14,257 nt of DNA from an uncultured Planctomycetaceae bacterium. GTDB lineage: Bacteria; Planctomycetota; Planctomycetia; Pirellulales; UBA1268. Positions 7,718 through 14,257 of the stretch are shown here, in pieces. Location: positions 1 through 14,257 of the forward strand of contig CAISKG010000483.1 of assembly GCA_903885855.1 (NCBI GenBank), in the 5' to 3' direction. A program made the position numbers and the translations under genes. Below the pieces are notes generated by a model, which saw only the letters and a program-made list of their open reading frames with translations, was not told the DNA's origin and did no database searches. Within the stretch, counting starts at the first letter, position 1. Every line of letters begins with the position of its first letter.

Positions 7718-7806
7718 ATTCCATCACGTCGCGCGCGGCAAGGGCGCCGCACGCGCCCGATTCTTGAAACGCGCGGCGGTAAAGATGGCGCGCGACCGCG
7801 GCGCGG

Positions 7807-9090
7807 CTACTCCGCGGCGATGCACCACAGCGCGTCGCGCGAGCGGAGAAAGATCCGTCCGTCGACGCACACCGGCGTGGCCACGGTCATCTCGTCGAGC
7901 ATGCCGGTGCCGACGACCGCGGCGCCGGTGCCGGCGGCGGGGAGGGCCACGATCGCCGTCTCGCCATCCTCGCGCGTGGCGAACACGCGCCCCTCGGCGA
8001 TCACCGGCGAAGCGCTGTAGGCATGGCGGTTCTTGGGGAGCTGTTCCTTCCAGAGGGTCGTGCCCGTGGCGGCCTCGAGGCACTCGATCCCTCCGCCGTC
8101 GGTGCAGACCACGACCTGCCCGTCGAGGACCGCCGGCGTGGGGACGTCGGCCCCCAGGTCGGAGCGCCGCCAGGCCACGTGCGTGGCCGTCACGTCCCCC
8201 GAGCCGCCGCGGCGCACCGCCGTGAGCGTGCTGCCCCGGGCGTAGGGGGCGATGATCAGCCCGCCGGCGGCCACCGGCGAGGCGATGGAGCGGAAGAACC
8301 GCTCCCCGCCCGGATTCAGCCCCCCCACCCGCCACAGCTCGCGGCCGTCGGCCGCGTCGTGGGCGGTGACGTGGTCGGCCCCCAGCACGACGATCACCTC
8401 CGCCGGCTCGCCGAAGCGGTCCTCCCCCGGCAGCACCAGCGGCGTGGAGTAGGACTGGGCCGCCTCCTCGGGGGCCCCCAGGTCGCGGTCGTGTTTCCAG
8501 CGCAGCTCCCCGTCGGTGCGGCCGAAGGCGGCCAGATAGCTCGGGCCGCTGTGCATCACCGCCACCACGACCGCGTCGGCGGTGAGCACGGGGCTCGTGC
8601 CCAGATCCCACCACAGCGTGTCCTCGCCGAAGCGCTCCTGAAGATTCACGCGCCACGCCACCCGCCCGTCGGCCAGGTCGAGCGCCGCCAGCTCGCCGCT
8701 CTTGAAGTAGACCCACACGTGCTTCCCGTCGGTGACCGGCGAGGGATTCGATCCGGTGGCCTTGGCGTGCTTGCCGGCGCGCTCGGCGCCCAGCGCGCGG
8801 CGCCACAGCTCGCGCCCCGCGCGGTCGAGGCACAGCACCGTGTCCTCCCCGTCGATGGCGAGGGTGAGGACGACCCGGTCCCCCCACACCGCCGGCGTGC
8901 TCGCCCCGGCGCCCGGCAGCGGCACGCGCCAGGCGACGTTGCGGTCGGCCGACCAGGCGGTGGGGTAGCCGCTCCCTGCGGCGACGCCGTCGAGGCCGGG
9001 GCCGCGCCAGTTGGGCCAGTCGGCGCCCTGCGCGCGGCAGCAGGCGGCGAACGACACGATCAGCAGGGCGAGGGCACGGCGCGGCGTCAT
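7807..9090 (-). CDS. PQQ-like beta-propeller repeat protein, secreted
   Basis: The product is 427 aa. It starts with a signal peptide (MTPRRALALLIVSFAACCRAQGA). The FAAC at 14-17 could be a weak lipobox, though ordinary signal-peptidase cleavage after QGA is equally possible. ADWPNWRGP follows at once, the typical opening of planctomycete PQQ-like / BamB-like propeller proteins. Repeated blades carry the pattern 'DxxxGxxLW': LDRAGRELWRR, LDLADGRVAWRV, GRTDGELRWKH, HDAADGRELWRV, LEAATGTTLWKE. They alternate with 'SPV/TPAV..DG..V' strands. Such proteins are extracytoplasmic scaffolds or dehydrogenase-like propellers; most planctomycete copies have no assigned enzyme activity. The ATG overlaps the upstream sulfatase stop as ATGA, so translation is probably coupled and the two products may act together. 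Confidence 0.88.
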   Translation of the reverse strand: MTPRRALALLIVSFAACCRAQGADWPNWRGPGLDGVAAGSGYPTAWSADRNVAWRVPLPGAGASTPAVWGDRVVLTLAIDGEDTVLCLDRAGRELWRRALGAERAGKHAKATGSNPSPVTDGKHVWVYFKSGELAALDLADGRVAWRVNLQERFGEDTLWWDLGTSPVLTADAVVVAVMHSGPSYLAAFGRTDGELRWKHDRDLGAPEEAAQSYSTPLVLPGEDRFGEPAEVIVVLGADHVTAHDAADGRELWRVGGLNPGGERFFRSIASPVAAGGLIIAPYARGSTLTAVRRGGSGDVTATHVAWRRSDLGADVPTPAVLDGQVVVCTDGGGIECLEAATGTTLWKEQLPKNRHAYSASPVIAEGRVFATREDGETAIVALPAAGTGAAVVGTGMLDEMTVATPVCVDGRIFLRSRDALWCIAAE

Positions 9091-10544
9091 GGGGCGCGTC
9101 TCGAAGGAGGAGGAGGAGGGGGGGCCGGCCGCCAGGTGGCGTCGAGCGCCCGGGTGAGGCGCGCGACCACCTCGGGATGACCGGCGGCGACGGAGGTGTT
9201 TTCGTCGGGATCGGCGGCGAGGTCAAACAGCCGCGGCGCGCCGGAGAGGAGCCAGCCCCGCGCGTCCTCGTCGAGGGCCCTCCCCTCGCTCGCGAGGCGC
9301 TCGTCGCCGGGGGGGAGATGCTCGGGGATGACGAGCTTCCAGCGATCCGCGACGCACCAGCGCCACAACAGCCCCGCGGCCGGATCGTCGAGATCGAGGA
9401 GCGTGTGGGTGTAGCACTCCCCGAACACCGCCGGGCGGGCCGCCCGCGCCGCCGGATCGAGGAGGTTCACGCCGGGCAGGCCGGCCGGCGCCGCCACCCC
9501 GCAGGCGGCCAGCACGGTGGGGAGGATGTCGAGGCTCGACACCGCCTCCTCCCCCTCCCCGGGCGCGATCCCGCCGGGGAGGCGGAGCATGATCGGCGTC
9601 CGCACGCCGCCGTCGTAGGGGGAGCGCTTGGAGCGGGGGGCGTGGCGCGGGGAGGCCGGATCCTGGATCCAGCCGTTGTCGGTGACGAAGACCACCAGCG
9701 TGTCGCGCGCGAGCCCCTCGTCGTCGAGGAGGGCCAGCAGGTCGCCCACGCTGCGGTCGAAGCGCTCCACGTTGCCCCAGTAGCGGGCCACGTGGGGGCT
9801 CGGCGCGACCGACGCATAGTGGGCCAGGAGGTCGGCCGGGGGGTCGTGCGGGTCGTGGGGAAGCATCGGCGCGTACCACACCAGGAAGCGCTCGTCGCGC
9901 TCCCGGCAGCCGCGCACGAAGTCGCGGATCGGCTCGAGCGTCTTGCGGCCGATGGCCAGGCCGTCGTCGCCGTGCCGCTCGCCGCGCGTCATTCCCTCGC
10001 TGAAGCCGCCGCGCGTGAAGTCGCCCTGCCACCACTTGCCGGTCTGGAGCGAGCGGAAGCCCGCCGCGCCGAGGAGCCGGGGCAGCGTCGGCCATTCCTC
10101 GAGATGCCGGTTCATCGCCTCGCGCCCCGCGCCGAAGAGACGCTCGTGCTCGGGACTGCCGGCCGGGAACGTGCCGGTGCCGGGGGGATCGTTGCCCACG
10201 ATGCGGTGCTCGTGCGGCAGGCGGCCGGTGATGAGCGAGGCGAGGCTCGGGCAGCAGAGGCTCGAGGGGACGTAGCCGCGGCGGAAGAGGAGGCTCTCGC
10301 GCGCGAGCCGGTCGAGGTGCGGCGTGCGCAGGTGCGCGTGGCCCATGAAGCCGTGGTCGCGCCAGTGCTGGTCGTCGGAGACGATGAGGACGACGTGCCG
10401 CGCCGATGCGGGGAGCGCCCCGCCGCGCTCGGCCGCGCGCGGCTCCTCCCCCCGCGCCGCGCCCCACCCCGGCGCGGTGGCCAGGCAGAGGAGTGCCAGC
10501 AGGCCGGCGGCGATCCGATCGCGCGACACGCGGAAGGGGGGCAT
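9087..10544 (-). CDS. Secreted sulfatase with non-canonical CCPSL active-site motif
   Basis: The product is 485 aa. The signal peptide covers 1 to about 30 (FRVSRDR, then LLALLCLATAP). The sulfatase alpha/beta fold is clear: VVLIVSDDQ with metal-binding Asp57-Asp58, TPHLDRLA at 74-81, the active-site block SSLCCPSLASLITG with Cys97, then GNDPPGTGTF. GKWWQG (169-174) stands where many sulfatases have GKWHLG. Further on are LPHDPHDPP, VTDNGW (DN 289-290), SPYDGGVRTPIM, and the C-terminal WKLV block. The motif is C-x-P-S-L, lacking the Arg of C-x-P-S-R, so formylglycine formation is uncertain. From memory, a planctomycete subgroup shares CxPSL and GKWWQG, so this may be a real subfamily rather than decay. 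The start 10544 is the ATG directly before the signal peptide; the in-frame extension to 10964 is unlike protein. No strong Shine-Dalgarno is seen. The stop overlaps the beta-propeller start (ATGA). Confidence 0.88.
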   Translation of the reverse strand: MPPFRVSRDRIAAGLLALLCLATAPGWGAARGEEPRAAERGGALPASARHVVLIVSDDQHWRDHGFMGHAHLRTPHLDRLARESLLFRRGYVPSSLCCPSLASLITGRLPHEHRIVGNDPPGTGTFPAGSPEHERLFGAGREAMNRHLEEWPTLPRLLGAAGFRSLQTGKWWQGDFTRGGFSEGMTRGERHGDDGLAIGRKTLEPIRDFVRGCRERDERFLVWYAPMLPHDPHDPPADLLAHYASVAPSPHVARYWGNVERFDRSVGDLLALLDDEGLARDTLVVFVTDNGWIQDPASPRHAPRSKRSPYDGGVRTPIMLRLPGGIAPGEGEEAVSSLDILPTVLAACGVAAPAGLPGVNLLDPAARAARPAVFGECYTHTLLDLDDPAAGLLWRWCVADRWKLVIPEHLPPGDERLASEGRALDEDARGWLLSGAPRLFDLAADPDENTSVAAGHPEVVARLTRALDATWRPAPPPPPPSRRAP

Positions 10545-10577
10545 GGCGGGGCCGGCGGAGGGAGAGCGGGAGCCGTC

Positions 10578-10583
10578 ATCATA
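10578..10583 (-). promoter_or_regulatory. Candidate -10 box for the sulfatase/beta-propeller pair
   Basis: The minus strand reads TATGAT (5 of 6 matches to TATAAT), 33 nt before the sulfatase ATG at 10544, in the 190-nt divergent gap 10545-10734. No convincing -35 is seen at the usual distance. Confidence 0.3.
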
Positions 10584-10632
10584 CGGGCCCGGGCGGGAGC
10601 GGGCCGGATGCGGGGAAGCGTCGACCCGATCC

Positions 10633-10661
10633 TTGGTTCGCCTCCCCTCCGGTCGTATCCT
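10633..10661 (+). promoter_or_regulatory. Candidate promoter for the cyclophilin gene
   Basis: TTGGTT (10633-10638), a 17-nt spacer, then TATCCT (10656-10661) give a plausible sigma-70-like pair, 73 nt before the ATG at 10735. The matches are partial (3/6 and 4/6), but spacing and location are good. Confidence 0.4.
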
Positions 10662-10734
10662 GGGGCCAGACCGTGGCGCCGGGGCCGCGTGGCCCCCACC
10701 GACCGCCGCGGGCGTTTTCCCACCCGGCCTCCGC

Positions 10735-12702
10735 ATGCGCTTCCGTCGCCCCAGCCGCCACGCGTCCCCGCGCGACCGCCGGCGCCGAGCGCGGCGGCCG
10801 CCGGCCACGGTGCTCGTGCCGGGCGAGATCCTCGAGGCGCGGCGCGTGCAGGCGATCGCCGTCGCCGGAGCGCTTCCCGATCTGGTCGTCGCCCCCTCGG
10901 CGATTCCCGCGCCGATCGACCCCGCCGGGACGTTCGCCGTCAGCGGCGTGAGCCTCCAGGGCACGGTGGTGCGGATGGCGATGCAGGCCGGCGACGCCGG
11001 GACGGTGCGGGAGCTGTTCGTCGAGCTCTACGACCGCGAGGTGCGCTCCGCGTCGGGGGCGCTCGAGCGCTCGGCGGCGCCCGTCTCGACGGCCAACTTC
11101 CTCTCCTACGTCAACCGCGGGCGCTACGACGCCACCTTCATCCATCGTGCCACCGACTTCGCCGGCGACACCGGCCCGTCGCGCTTCCTGCAGGGGGGCG
11201 GGTTCTCGATCGGCCCCGGCGGCGTGGCCAACGTGCCGACCGACGCCCCGATCGCGCTGGAATGGGCGGCCGACCGGCCCAACGCCGCCGGCACGCTGGC
11301 CTACGCGCGCACCGGCGACCCGGACTCCGCCACCAGCGGCTTCTTCTTCAACACCGTCGCCAACGACACCTTCGACGCCGCCGGCAACCGCTACGCCGTC
11401 TTCGGCCGGGTGGTGGGCGAGGGCGCGGCGATCCTCGCCGAGGCGGCGGCGCTGCCGCGCGTCGACGCCCGCGGCGGCAACCCGTCGAGCCCCTTCGGCA
11501 CGCTCCCGGTGAGCGACCTCGCCGGCCTCACCTGGGACAACCTCGGCCAGCGGCTCCTGCTCGTGCGCTCGGCCGCCGTCGTCACCGGCGCGGAGACCGC
11601 CTTCGGCGTCGCCGCGGTCAGCTCGGCCCCCGGCGTCGTCGACGTGCGGGTCGACGAGGCGGGACGGCTGCAGCTCTTCGCCGGCACGGCGCCCGGCAGC
11701 GCCACGATCACCGTCACCGGCACCGACCTCTCCGGGCTCCGCGCCGACGACAGCTTCACGGTGTGGGTCGGCGTGCCGGCGATCGCCGTCGCCTCGGGCG
11801 GCCTGCCGATCTCGAGCGCCCAGTCGACGCCGGTGCCCCTGGGGACGATCGCCCGGGGCGGCGCCGCGGTGCCGGTCTCCTTCACGGTCACCAACGGCGG
11901 CACCGCGCCGCTCGATCTGGGCGTGCCCGTGCTCCCGGCGGGGGTGACCCTCGCCGGCCCGCTGCCGGCGCGCGTGCCGGTCGGCGGCACCGCGGCCTTC
12001 ACGCTGGCCCTCGACCCCGGCACCGCGCGGCTCGTGGCCGGATCGGTCTCGATCCCCTCGAGCGCCCCGGGGGGCGCGTTCTCGATCCCGGTGGCGGGGG
12101 AGGTGTACGGGGCGCCCGCGGCGCCGCGCGACGTGCGCGCGACCTGGGCCGCGGGGCGGACCGCGCTGGTCACGTGGTCACGCGACCCCGCCGACACGGC
12201 GCCCCTGGGATCCTCCGTCCTCTTCGCCCGGCGCGACGGCGACACCGCCTGGGTGCGGGTCGTCGAGGTGCCGGGGGGCGTCGCCGCGGCGACGGTGAAG
12301 GGGCTCGATCCGGCGCGGGGCTGGAGTTTCCGCGTCACGTCGGCCAACGCCGCCGGGATCTCCGCCCCGTCGGCCGCGTCGGCGTCGATCCTGGCCCCGG
12401 TGGCGCCGGCGGCGCTGTTGGCGCGCACCAGCGGCGCGGGCGCCGCCAGCATCACCTGGGCCCACGCCCCGCAGCCCTTCGACCCGGCGGCCGGCGCCCC
12501 CCGGGCGCTCACCGGCTACGTCCTCTTCTACCGGCGCACCGGCGAGACCGCCTGGACGCGCGCCGCGATCCTCCCGGTCGTCGGCACCGCACGGGTGGCG
12601 GGGCTGGTGCGCGGGGCGAGCTACCAGTTCGCGATCCGGGCGCGGAGCGACTCCGGCGGCAGCGTCCTCTCGCCGCCGTCGAACACGCTGCGGATCCGCT
12701 GA
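10735..12702 (+). CDS. Secreted cyclophilin-type peptidyl-prolyl isomerase with Ig/HYDIN-like and two FnIII domains
   Basis: The product is 655 aa. The N terminus (1-42) is Arg-rich and ends GEILEARRVQAI, resembling the LEPRxLL-type N-terminal motif common on planctomycete surface proteins. It replaces an ordinary signal peptide. The cyclophilin domain spans about 70-240: STANFLSYVNRGRYD, FIHRATDF with the likely catalytic Arg138, RFLQGGGF with Gln153, GTLAYARTGDPDSATSGFFFN, YAVFGRVVGEG. The SQFF glutamine of classical cyclophilins is Gly here. About 275-347 is an Ig-like 'ATITVTGTDLSG' module. About 350-457 resembles an ASPM/SPD-2/HYDIN-type Ig domain (PVSFTVTNGGTAPLDL). Two FnIII-like domains follow at about 462-551 and 556-655 (AAPRDVRATWA, GYVLFYRRTGETAW, YQFAIRARSDSG). 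Proline isomerisation during folding or assembly of cell-surface proteins is the likely role. The start at 10735 is the ATG just before the basic leader; the longer in-frame opening from 10324 overlaps the divergent sulfatase. Confidence 0.85.
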   Translation: MRFRRPSRHASPRDRRRRARRPPATVLVPGEILEARRVQAIAVAGALPDLVVAPSAIPAPIDPAGTFAVSGVSLQGTVVRMAMQAGDAGTVRELFVELYDREVRSASGALERSAAPVSTANFLSYVNRGRYDATFIHRATDFAGDTGPSRFLQGGGFSIGPGGVANVPTDAPIALEWAADRPNAAGTLAYARTGDPDSATSGFFFNTVANDTFDAAGNRYAVFGRVVGEGAAILAEAAALPRVDARGGNPSSPFGTLPVSDLAGLTWDNLGQRLLLVRSAAVVTGAETAFGVAAVSSAPGVVDVRVDEAGRLQLFAGTAPGSATITVTGTDLSGLRADDSFTVWVGVPAIAVASGGLPISSAQSTPVPLGTIARGGAAVPVSFTVTNGGTAPLDLGVPVLPAGVTLAGPLPARVPVGGTAAFTLALDPGTARLVAGSVSIPSSAPGGAFSIPVAGEVYGAPAAPRDVRATWAAGRTALVTWSRDPADTAPLGSSVLFARRDGDTAWVRVVEVPGGVAAATVKGLDPARGWSFRVTSANAAGISAPSAASASILAPVAPAALLARTSGAGAASITWAHAPQPFDPAAGAPRALTGYVLFYRRTGETAWTRAAILPVVGTARVAGLVRGASYQFAIRARSDSGGSVLSPPSNTLRIR

Positions 12703-12725
12703 CGATTGACCGGCGGTCGGCGGCG

Positions 12726-13823
12726 TCAGCCGCCCCCGCGCGGAAACGGCGGCGCCTGCGCGCGGCGGCCGGCCGCCTCTTCGACGCGGCCGCGCAGGTC
12801 CTCGGGCACCTTCTCGAGATCGCCCGCGCCCCCCCACGGCCCCTGATGCTGCACCGCGCCGCCGCGATCGAGCACCGTCACCGTCCCCACGCCGTCGGTC
12901 TCGCGGAAGATCACCTGGCCCCGGTCGTCGGAGTGCATGCTCGTCGACTGGCTCTGCCGCGTCACCGCGGGGTTCACGAGGATGAAGCGCTGGTTGGGCT
13001 GGAACTGGTTGGGCTGGAAGGGGGCAAACTCGGGCACGGGGAGGGCCAAGGGGGGCACGACGCCGGGCTGCATCATCCTGCCACCGGGGCCCGGCTGCTG
13101 AGGCGCCGTGCCGGGCTGTCCCAACCGTTCGAGGAGACGGGCGAGCAGCGGGCCGTCGACATTCCGGCCGGGGAGGATCGGCTGCGCCGCGACGTCGGGC
13201 TGGCCGTGCGGCCCCGCCACGCGCTCCAGCGCCAGCGCCGCCGGCACCGCGTGCTCGCCGACGGTGACCTCGATCGGCATCTCCTTGCCGCGGCGGATCA
13301 CCGTGAGCGTCGCGGTGTTCCCGGGGCCGGTGCGCTTCACGAGCGCCGAGAGCTGCACCGCCGCGCAGAGGAGCTGGTCGTCGTACTTGGCGAGGATGTC
13401 GAACGGCTCGAGCCCCGCCCTCGCCGCCGGGCTGTCGGGGGCGACCGACTCGACCGAGAGGCCGATGTCCTCGCCGAGATCGGTCTGGGCCCGCACGGCC
13501 GGCGCGATCGGCGTCGTGACGACGCCGATGAACGGCACCTTCTTCGCAGCAGCGCCCGCCGCGTCGGCGATCGCGACGAGGCCGTCGCCTCCCAAGACCT
13601 GGAGCCGGACCGCCCGGGGCGCGTCGCCGTCGCCGGCGTCGGCACTGCCGGTGACCGTCACGGTGAGCGGCTGGCCGTCGACGAAGATCCACTGCTCTTC
13701 GACGGCGGCCGGCGTCGCTTCCTGAAGCGGCCTTCCTTCGCCGGCCCGGGGATCGGTCGGCGGCTCGGCGGGGGCATCCACGACGCCGGCGGCGAGGAGG
13801 ATGAGGGGCAGGATCATCGACAT
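12726..13823 (-). CDS. PDZ-domain exported protein without a protease domain
   Basis: The product is 365 aa. The N terminus MSMILPLILLAAGVVDAPA is a short signal peptide. Residues about 40-95 are a beta-rich lead segment. One PDZ domain spans about 97-190: FIGVVTTP, LGEDIGLSVESVAPDSPAARAG (region 116-137), LEPFDILAKYDDQLL, then GNTATLTVIRRGKEMPIEVTV. The Pro/Gln-rich middle (about 215-280) includes a doubled FQPNQ. The C-terminal part (SMHSDDRGQVIFRETDG, then a helix rich in Glu/Arg) resembles the tails of other planctomycete PDZ proteins. I see no trypsin-like His-Asp-Ser domain, so this is a binding or scaffold protein rather than a DegP protease. The start at 13823 is supported by GGAGG 9 nt upstream; ATG 13817 is an alternative. 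The gene is convergent with the cyclophilin gene (23 nt between stops) and 92 nt downstream of a small exported protein gene. Confidence 0.82.
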   Translation of the reverse strand: MSMILPLILLAAGVVDAPAEPPTDPRAGEGRPLQEATPAAVEEQWIFVDGQPLTVTVTGSADAGDGDAPRAVRLQVLGGDGLVAIADAAGAAAKKVPFIGVVTTPIAPAVRAQTDLGEDIGLSVESVAPDSPAARAGLEPFDILAKYDDQLLCAAVQLSALVKRTGPGNTATLTVIRRGKEMPIEVTVGEHAVPAALALERVAGPHGQPDVAAQPILPGRNVDGPLLARLLERLGQPGTAPQQPGPGGRMMQPGVVPPLALPVPEFAPFQPNQFQPNQRFILVNPAVTRQSQSTSMHSDDRGQVIFRETDGVGTVTVLDRGGAVQHQGPWGGAGDLEKVPEDLRGRVEEAAGRRAQAPPFPRGGG

Positions 13824-13897
13824 GGGGTGGTTCCTCCGGGAAGCGACTTCGGCACGAACTTCAGCACGAACGTGGGTACGAACATGGGCACGAACAT
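13814..13897 (-). CDS. Possible 27-codon ORF with (MFVP)n repeat overlapping the PDZ start
   Basis: From the minus-strand ATG at 13897 the frame reads MFVPMFVPTFVLKFVPKSLP, then GGTTPCR and TGA. It ends 10 nt inside the PDZ gene in a different frame. It is in the same frame as the upstream exported protein, whose stop is at 13918-13916. No ribosome binding site is visible for it, so it may be only the translation of a 12-bp tandem repeat. It could be a leader peptide coupling translation into the PDZ gene, or the relic of a longer C-terminal tail of the upstream protein. Treat it as a weak candidate. Confidence 0.25.
   Translation of the reverse strand: MFVPMFVPTFVLKFVPKSLPGGTTPCR
13833..13837 (-). 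promoter_or_regulatory. Strong Shine-Dalgarno of the PDZ gene
   Basis: The minus strand reads GGAGG, ending 9 nt before the ATG at 13823. It lies inside the possible short ORF 13897-13814, so ribosomes reading that ORF would pass over it. Confidence 0.65.
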
Positions 13898-13910
13898 GGG
13901 CACGCGCCGC
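13851..13910. repeat. 12-bp tandem repeat between two exported-protein genes
   Basis: Units on the plus strand are GGCACGAACTTC (13851), AGCACGAACGTG (13863), GGTACGAACATG (13875), GGCACGAACATG (13887), and a degenerate GGCACGCGCCGC (13899). The shared core is CACGAAC or TACGAAC. The period is divisible by three, so copy changes would keep frame. It occupies most of the 92-nt gap between the gene ending at 13916 and the PDZ gene start at 13823. Confidence 0.85.
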
Positions 13911-13915
13911 GGCGC

Positions 13916-14257
13916 TCAGCGCAGCGACGCCGGCACGACGAACACGTCCTCGCGCGGCACGAGGCTCTCACCACCCGACGGATCGGGACGGCGCTCCACC
14001 ACCCAGTGGCGGTAGATGCGCGCCGGGAACCCGTCGGCGAGATAATGGACCCCGTCGTCGGACCAGGCGAGCGATTCCTCGGCGACCGGCTCGGGCGCCG
14101 GATCGACGGCCGCGGAGGGCACGGGGGCGACCCGCTCCGTCGGCACCGCCGGGACCGCCGTCGGCGCGATCGCGACGGCTGCGGGCGGGCCGGCGAGGCC
14201 GGCCAGGAGCGACGCGACCAGGGCGCCGCCGCCGGCCCAGGCGAGGCGCTCGGCGAG
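13916..14257 (-). CDS. Small exported protein, 5' end outside window
   Basis: The frame is open from the window edge to the TGA at 13918-13916; 113 residues are visible. The first part is LAERLAWAGGGALVASLLAG followed by LAGPPAAVAIAPTAV, a signal-peptide-like hydrophobic stretch whose start lies beyond position 14257. A Pro/Ala/Glu-rich linker follows, then a short compact region: LAWSDDGVHYLADGFPARIY, RHWVVERRPDPSGG, ending EDVFVVPASLR. I do not recognise the family. GTG 14146 is an internal alternative start, but it would discard the hydrophobic segment. The gene precedes the PDZ gene on the same strand and may share its transcript. Confidence 0.6.
   Translation of the reverse strand, partial: LAERLAWAGGGALVASLLAGLAGPPAAVAIAPTAVPAVPTERVAPVPSAAVDPAPEPVAEESLAWSDDGVHYLADGFPARIYRHWVVERRPDPSGGESLVPREDVFVVPASLR

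Noticed and set aside
7557..7727. Longer start for the AraC regulator at 7727
   Set aside because: The 57 extra residues are Arg/Pro-rich without family similarity, and the candidate -10 element at 7654-7664 would lie inside them.
9090..10964. Longer start for the third sulfatase at 10964
   Set aside because: The extra 140 residues are Arg/Gly/Pro-rich, overlap the divergent cyclophilin gene, and would bury the signal peptide that begins at 10544.
12703..12725. Terminator between the convergent cyclophilin and PDZ genes
   Set aside because: Only a 4-bp GACC/GGTC stem with a 3-nt loop is visible and there is no T-run, so it is not convincing.
13851..13910. Possible CRISPR-like repeats
   Set aside because: Units are 12 bp, contiguous, without spacers and without cas genes; this is a simple tandem repeat.
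9177..14015. 1612-codon open frame on the plus strand
   Set aside because: It crosses three well-supported genes on both strands in wrong frames. The sulfatase, cyclophilin and PDZ motifs all lie in other frames, so it is a composition artefact.

Overview
The window is very G+C-rich bacterial DNA that looks like a planctomycete, probably of the Pirellulales type. The evidence is three exported sulfatase catalytic domains, a secreted ThuA-domain protein, a PEP-CTERM sorting signal, a PQQ-like beta-propeller protein, and a secreted cyclophilin carrying an N-terminal 'LExRR'-type motif ahead of Ig-like and FnIII domains. I see no rRNA, tRNA, CRISPR array, transposase or phage gene. Because stop codons are rare at this composition, very long antisense open frames occur (for example + strand 113-3712 and 9177-14015); I treat these as shadows.

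Layout. (1) 1-4259, minus strand: a ThuA-domain protein (4259-3066) followed 31 nt downstream by a protein with two complete sulfatase modules in one reading frame (3034 to beyond position 1). (2) 4260-4554: a divergent intergenic region with candidate promoters in both directions. (3) 4555-6692, plus strand: a PEP-CTERM protein whose signal peptide and mature part are in different frames either side of a C7 tract, then a CE15-like glucuronoyl esterase 25 nt downstream. (4) 7556-6711, minus strand: an AraC-type regulator convergent with the esterase. (5) 10544-7807, minus strand: a third sulfatase with a non-canonical CCPSL active-site motif, joined by an ATGA overlap to a PQQ-like beta-propeller protein. 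(6) 10735-12702, plus strand: a secreted cyclophilin with Ig/HYDIN-like and two FnIII domains, divergent from the sulfatase. (7) 14257-12726, minus strand: the end of a small exported protein, a 12-bp tandem repeat containing a possible short ORF, and a PDZ protein.

Taken together, the left two thirds fits breakdown or remodelling of a sulfated, uronic-acid-containing polysaccharide outside the cytoplasm. Sulfatases would remove sulfate, a CE15 esterase would cleave glucuronoyl esters, and an AraC-type regulator lies nearby. That functional link is inferred from gene content only. There is no SusC/D pair, glycoside hydrolase or formylglycine-generating enzyme in view. The families are known; the unusual points are the tandem sulfatase fusion, the C7 frame break, the altered formylglycine motif, and the repeat/short ORF running into the PDZ gene start.
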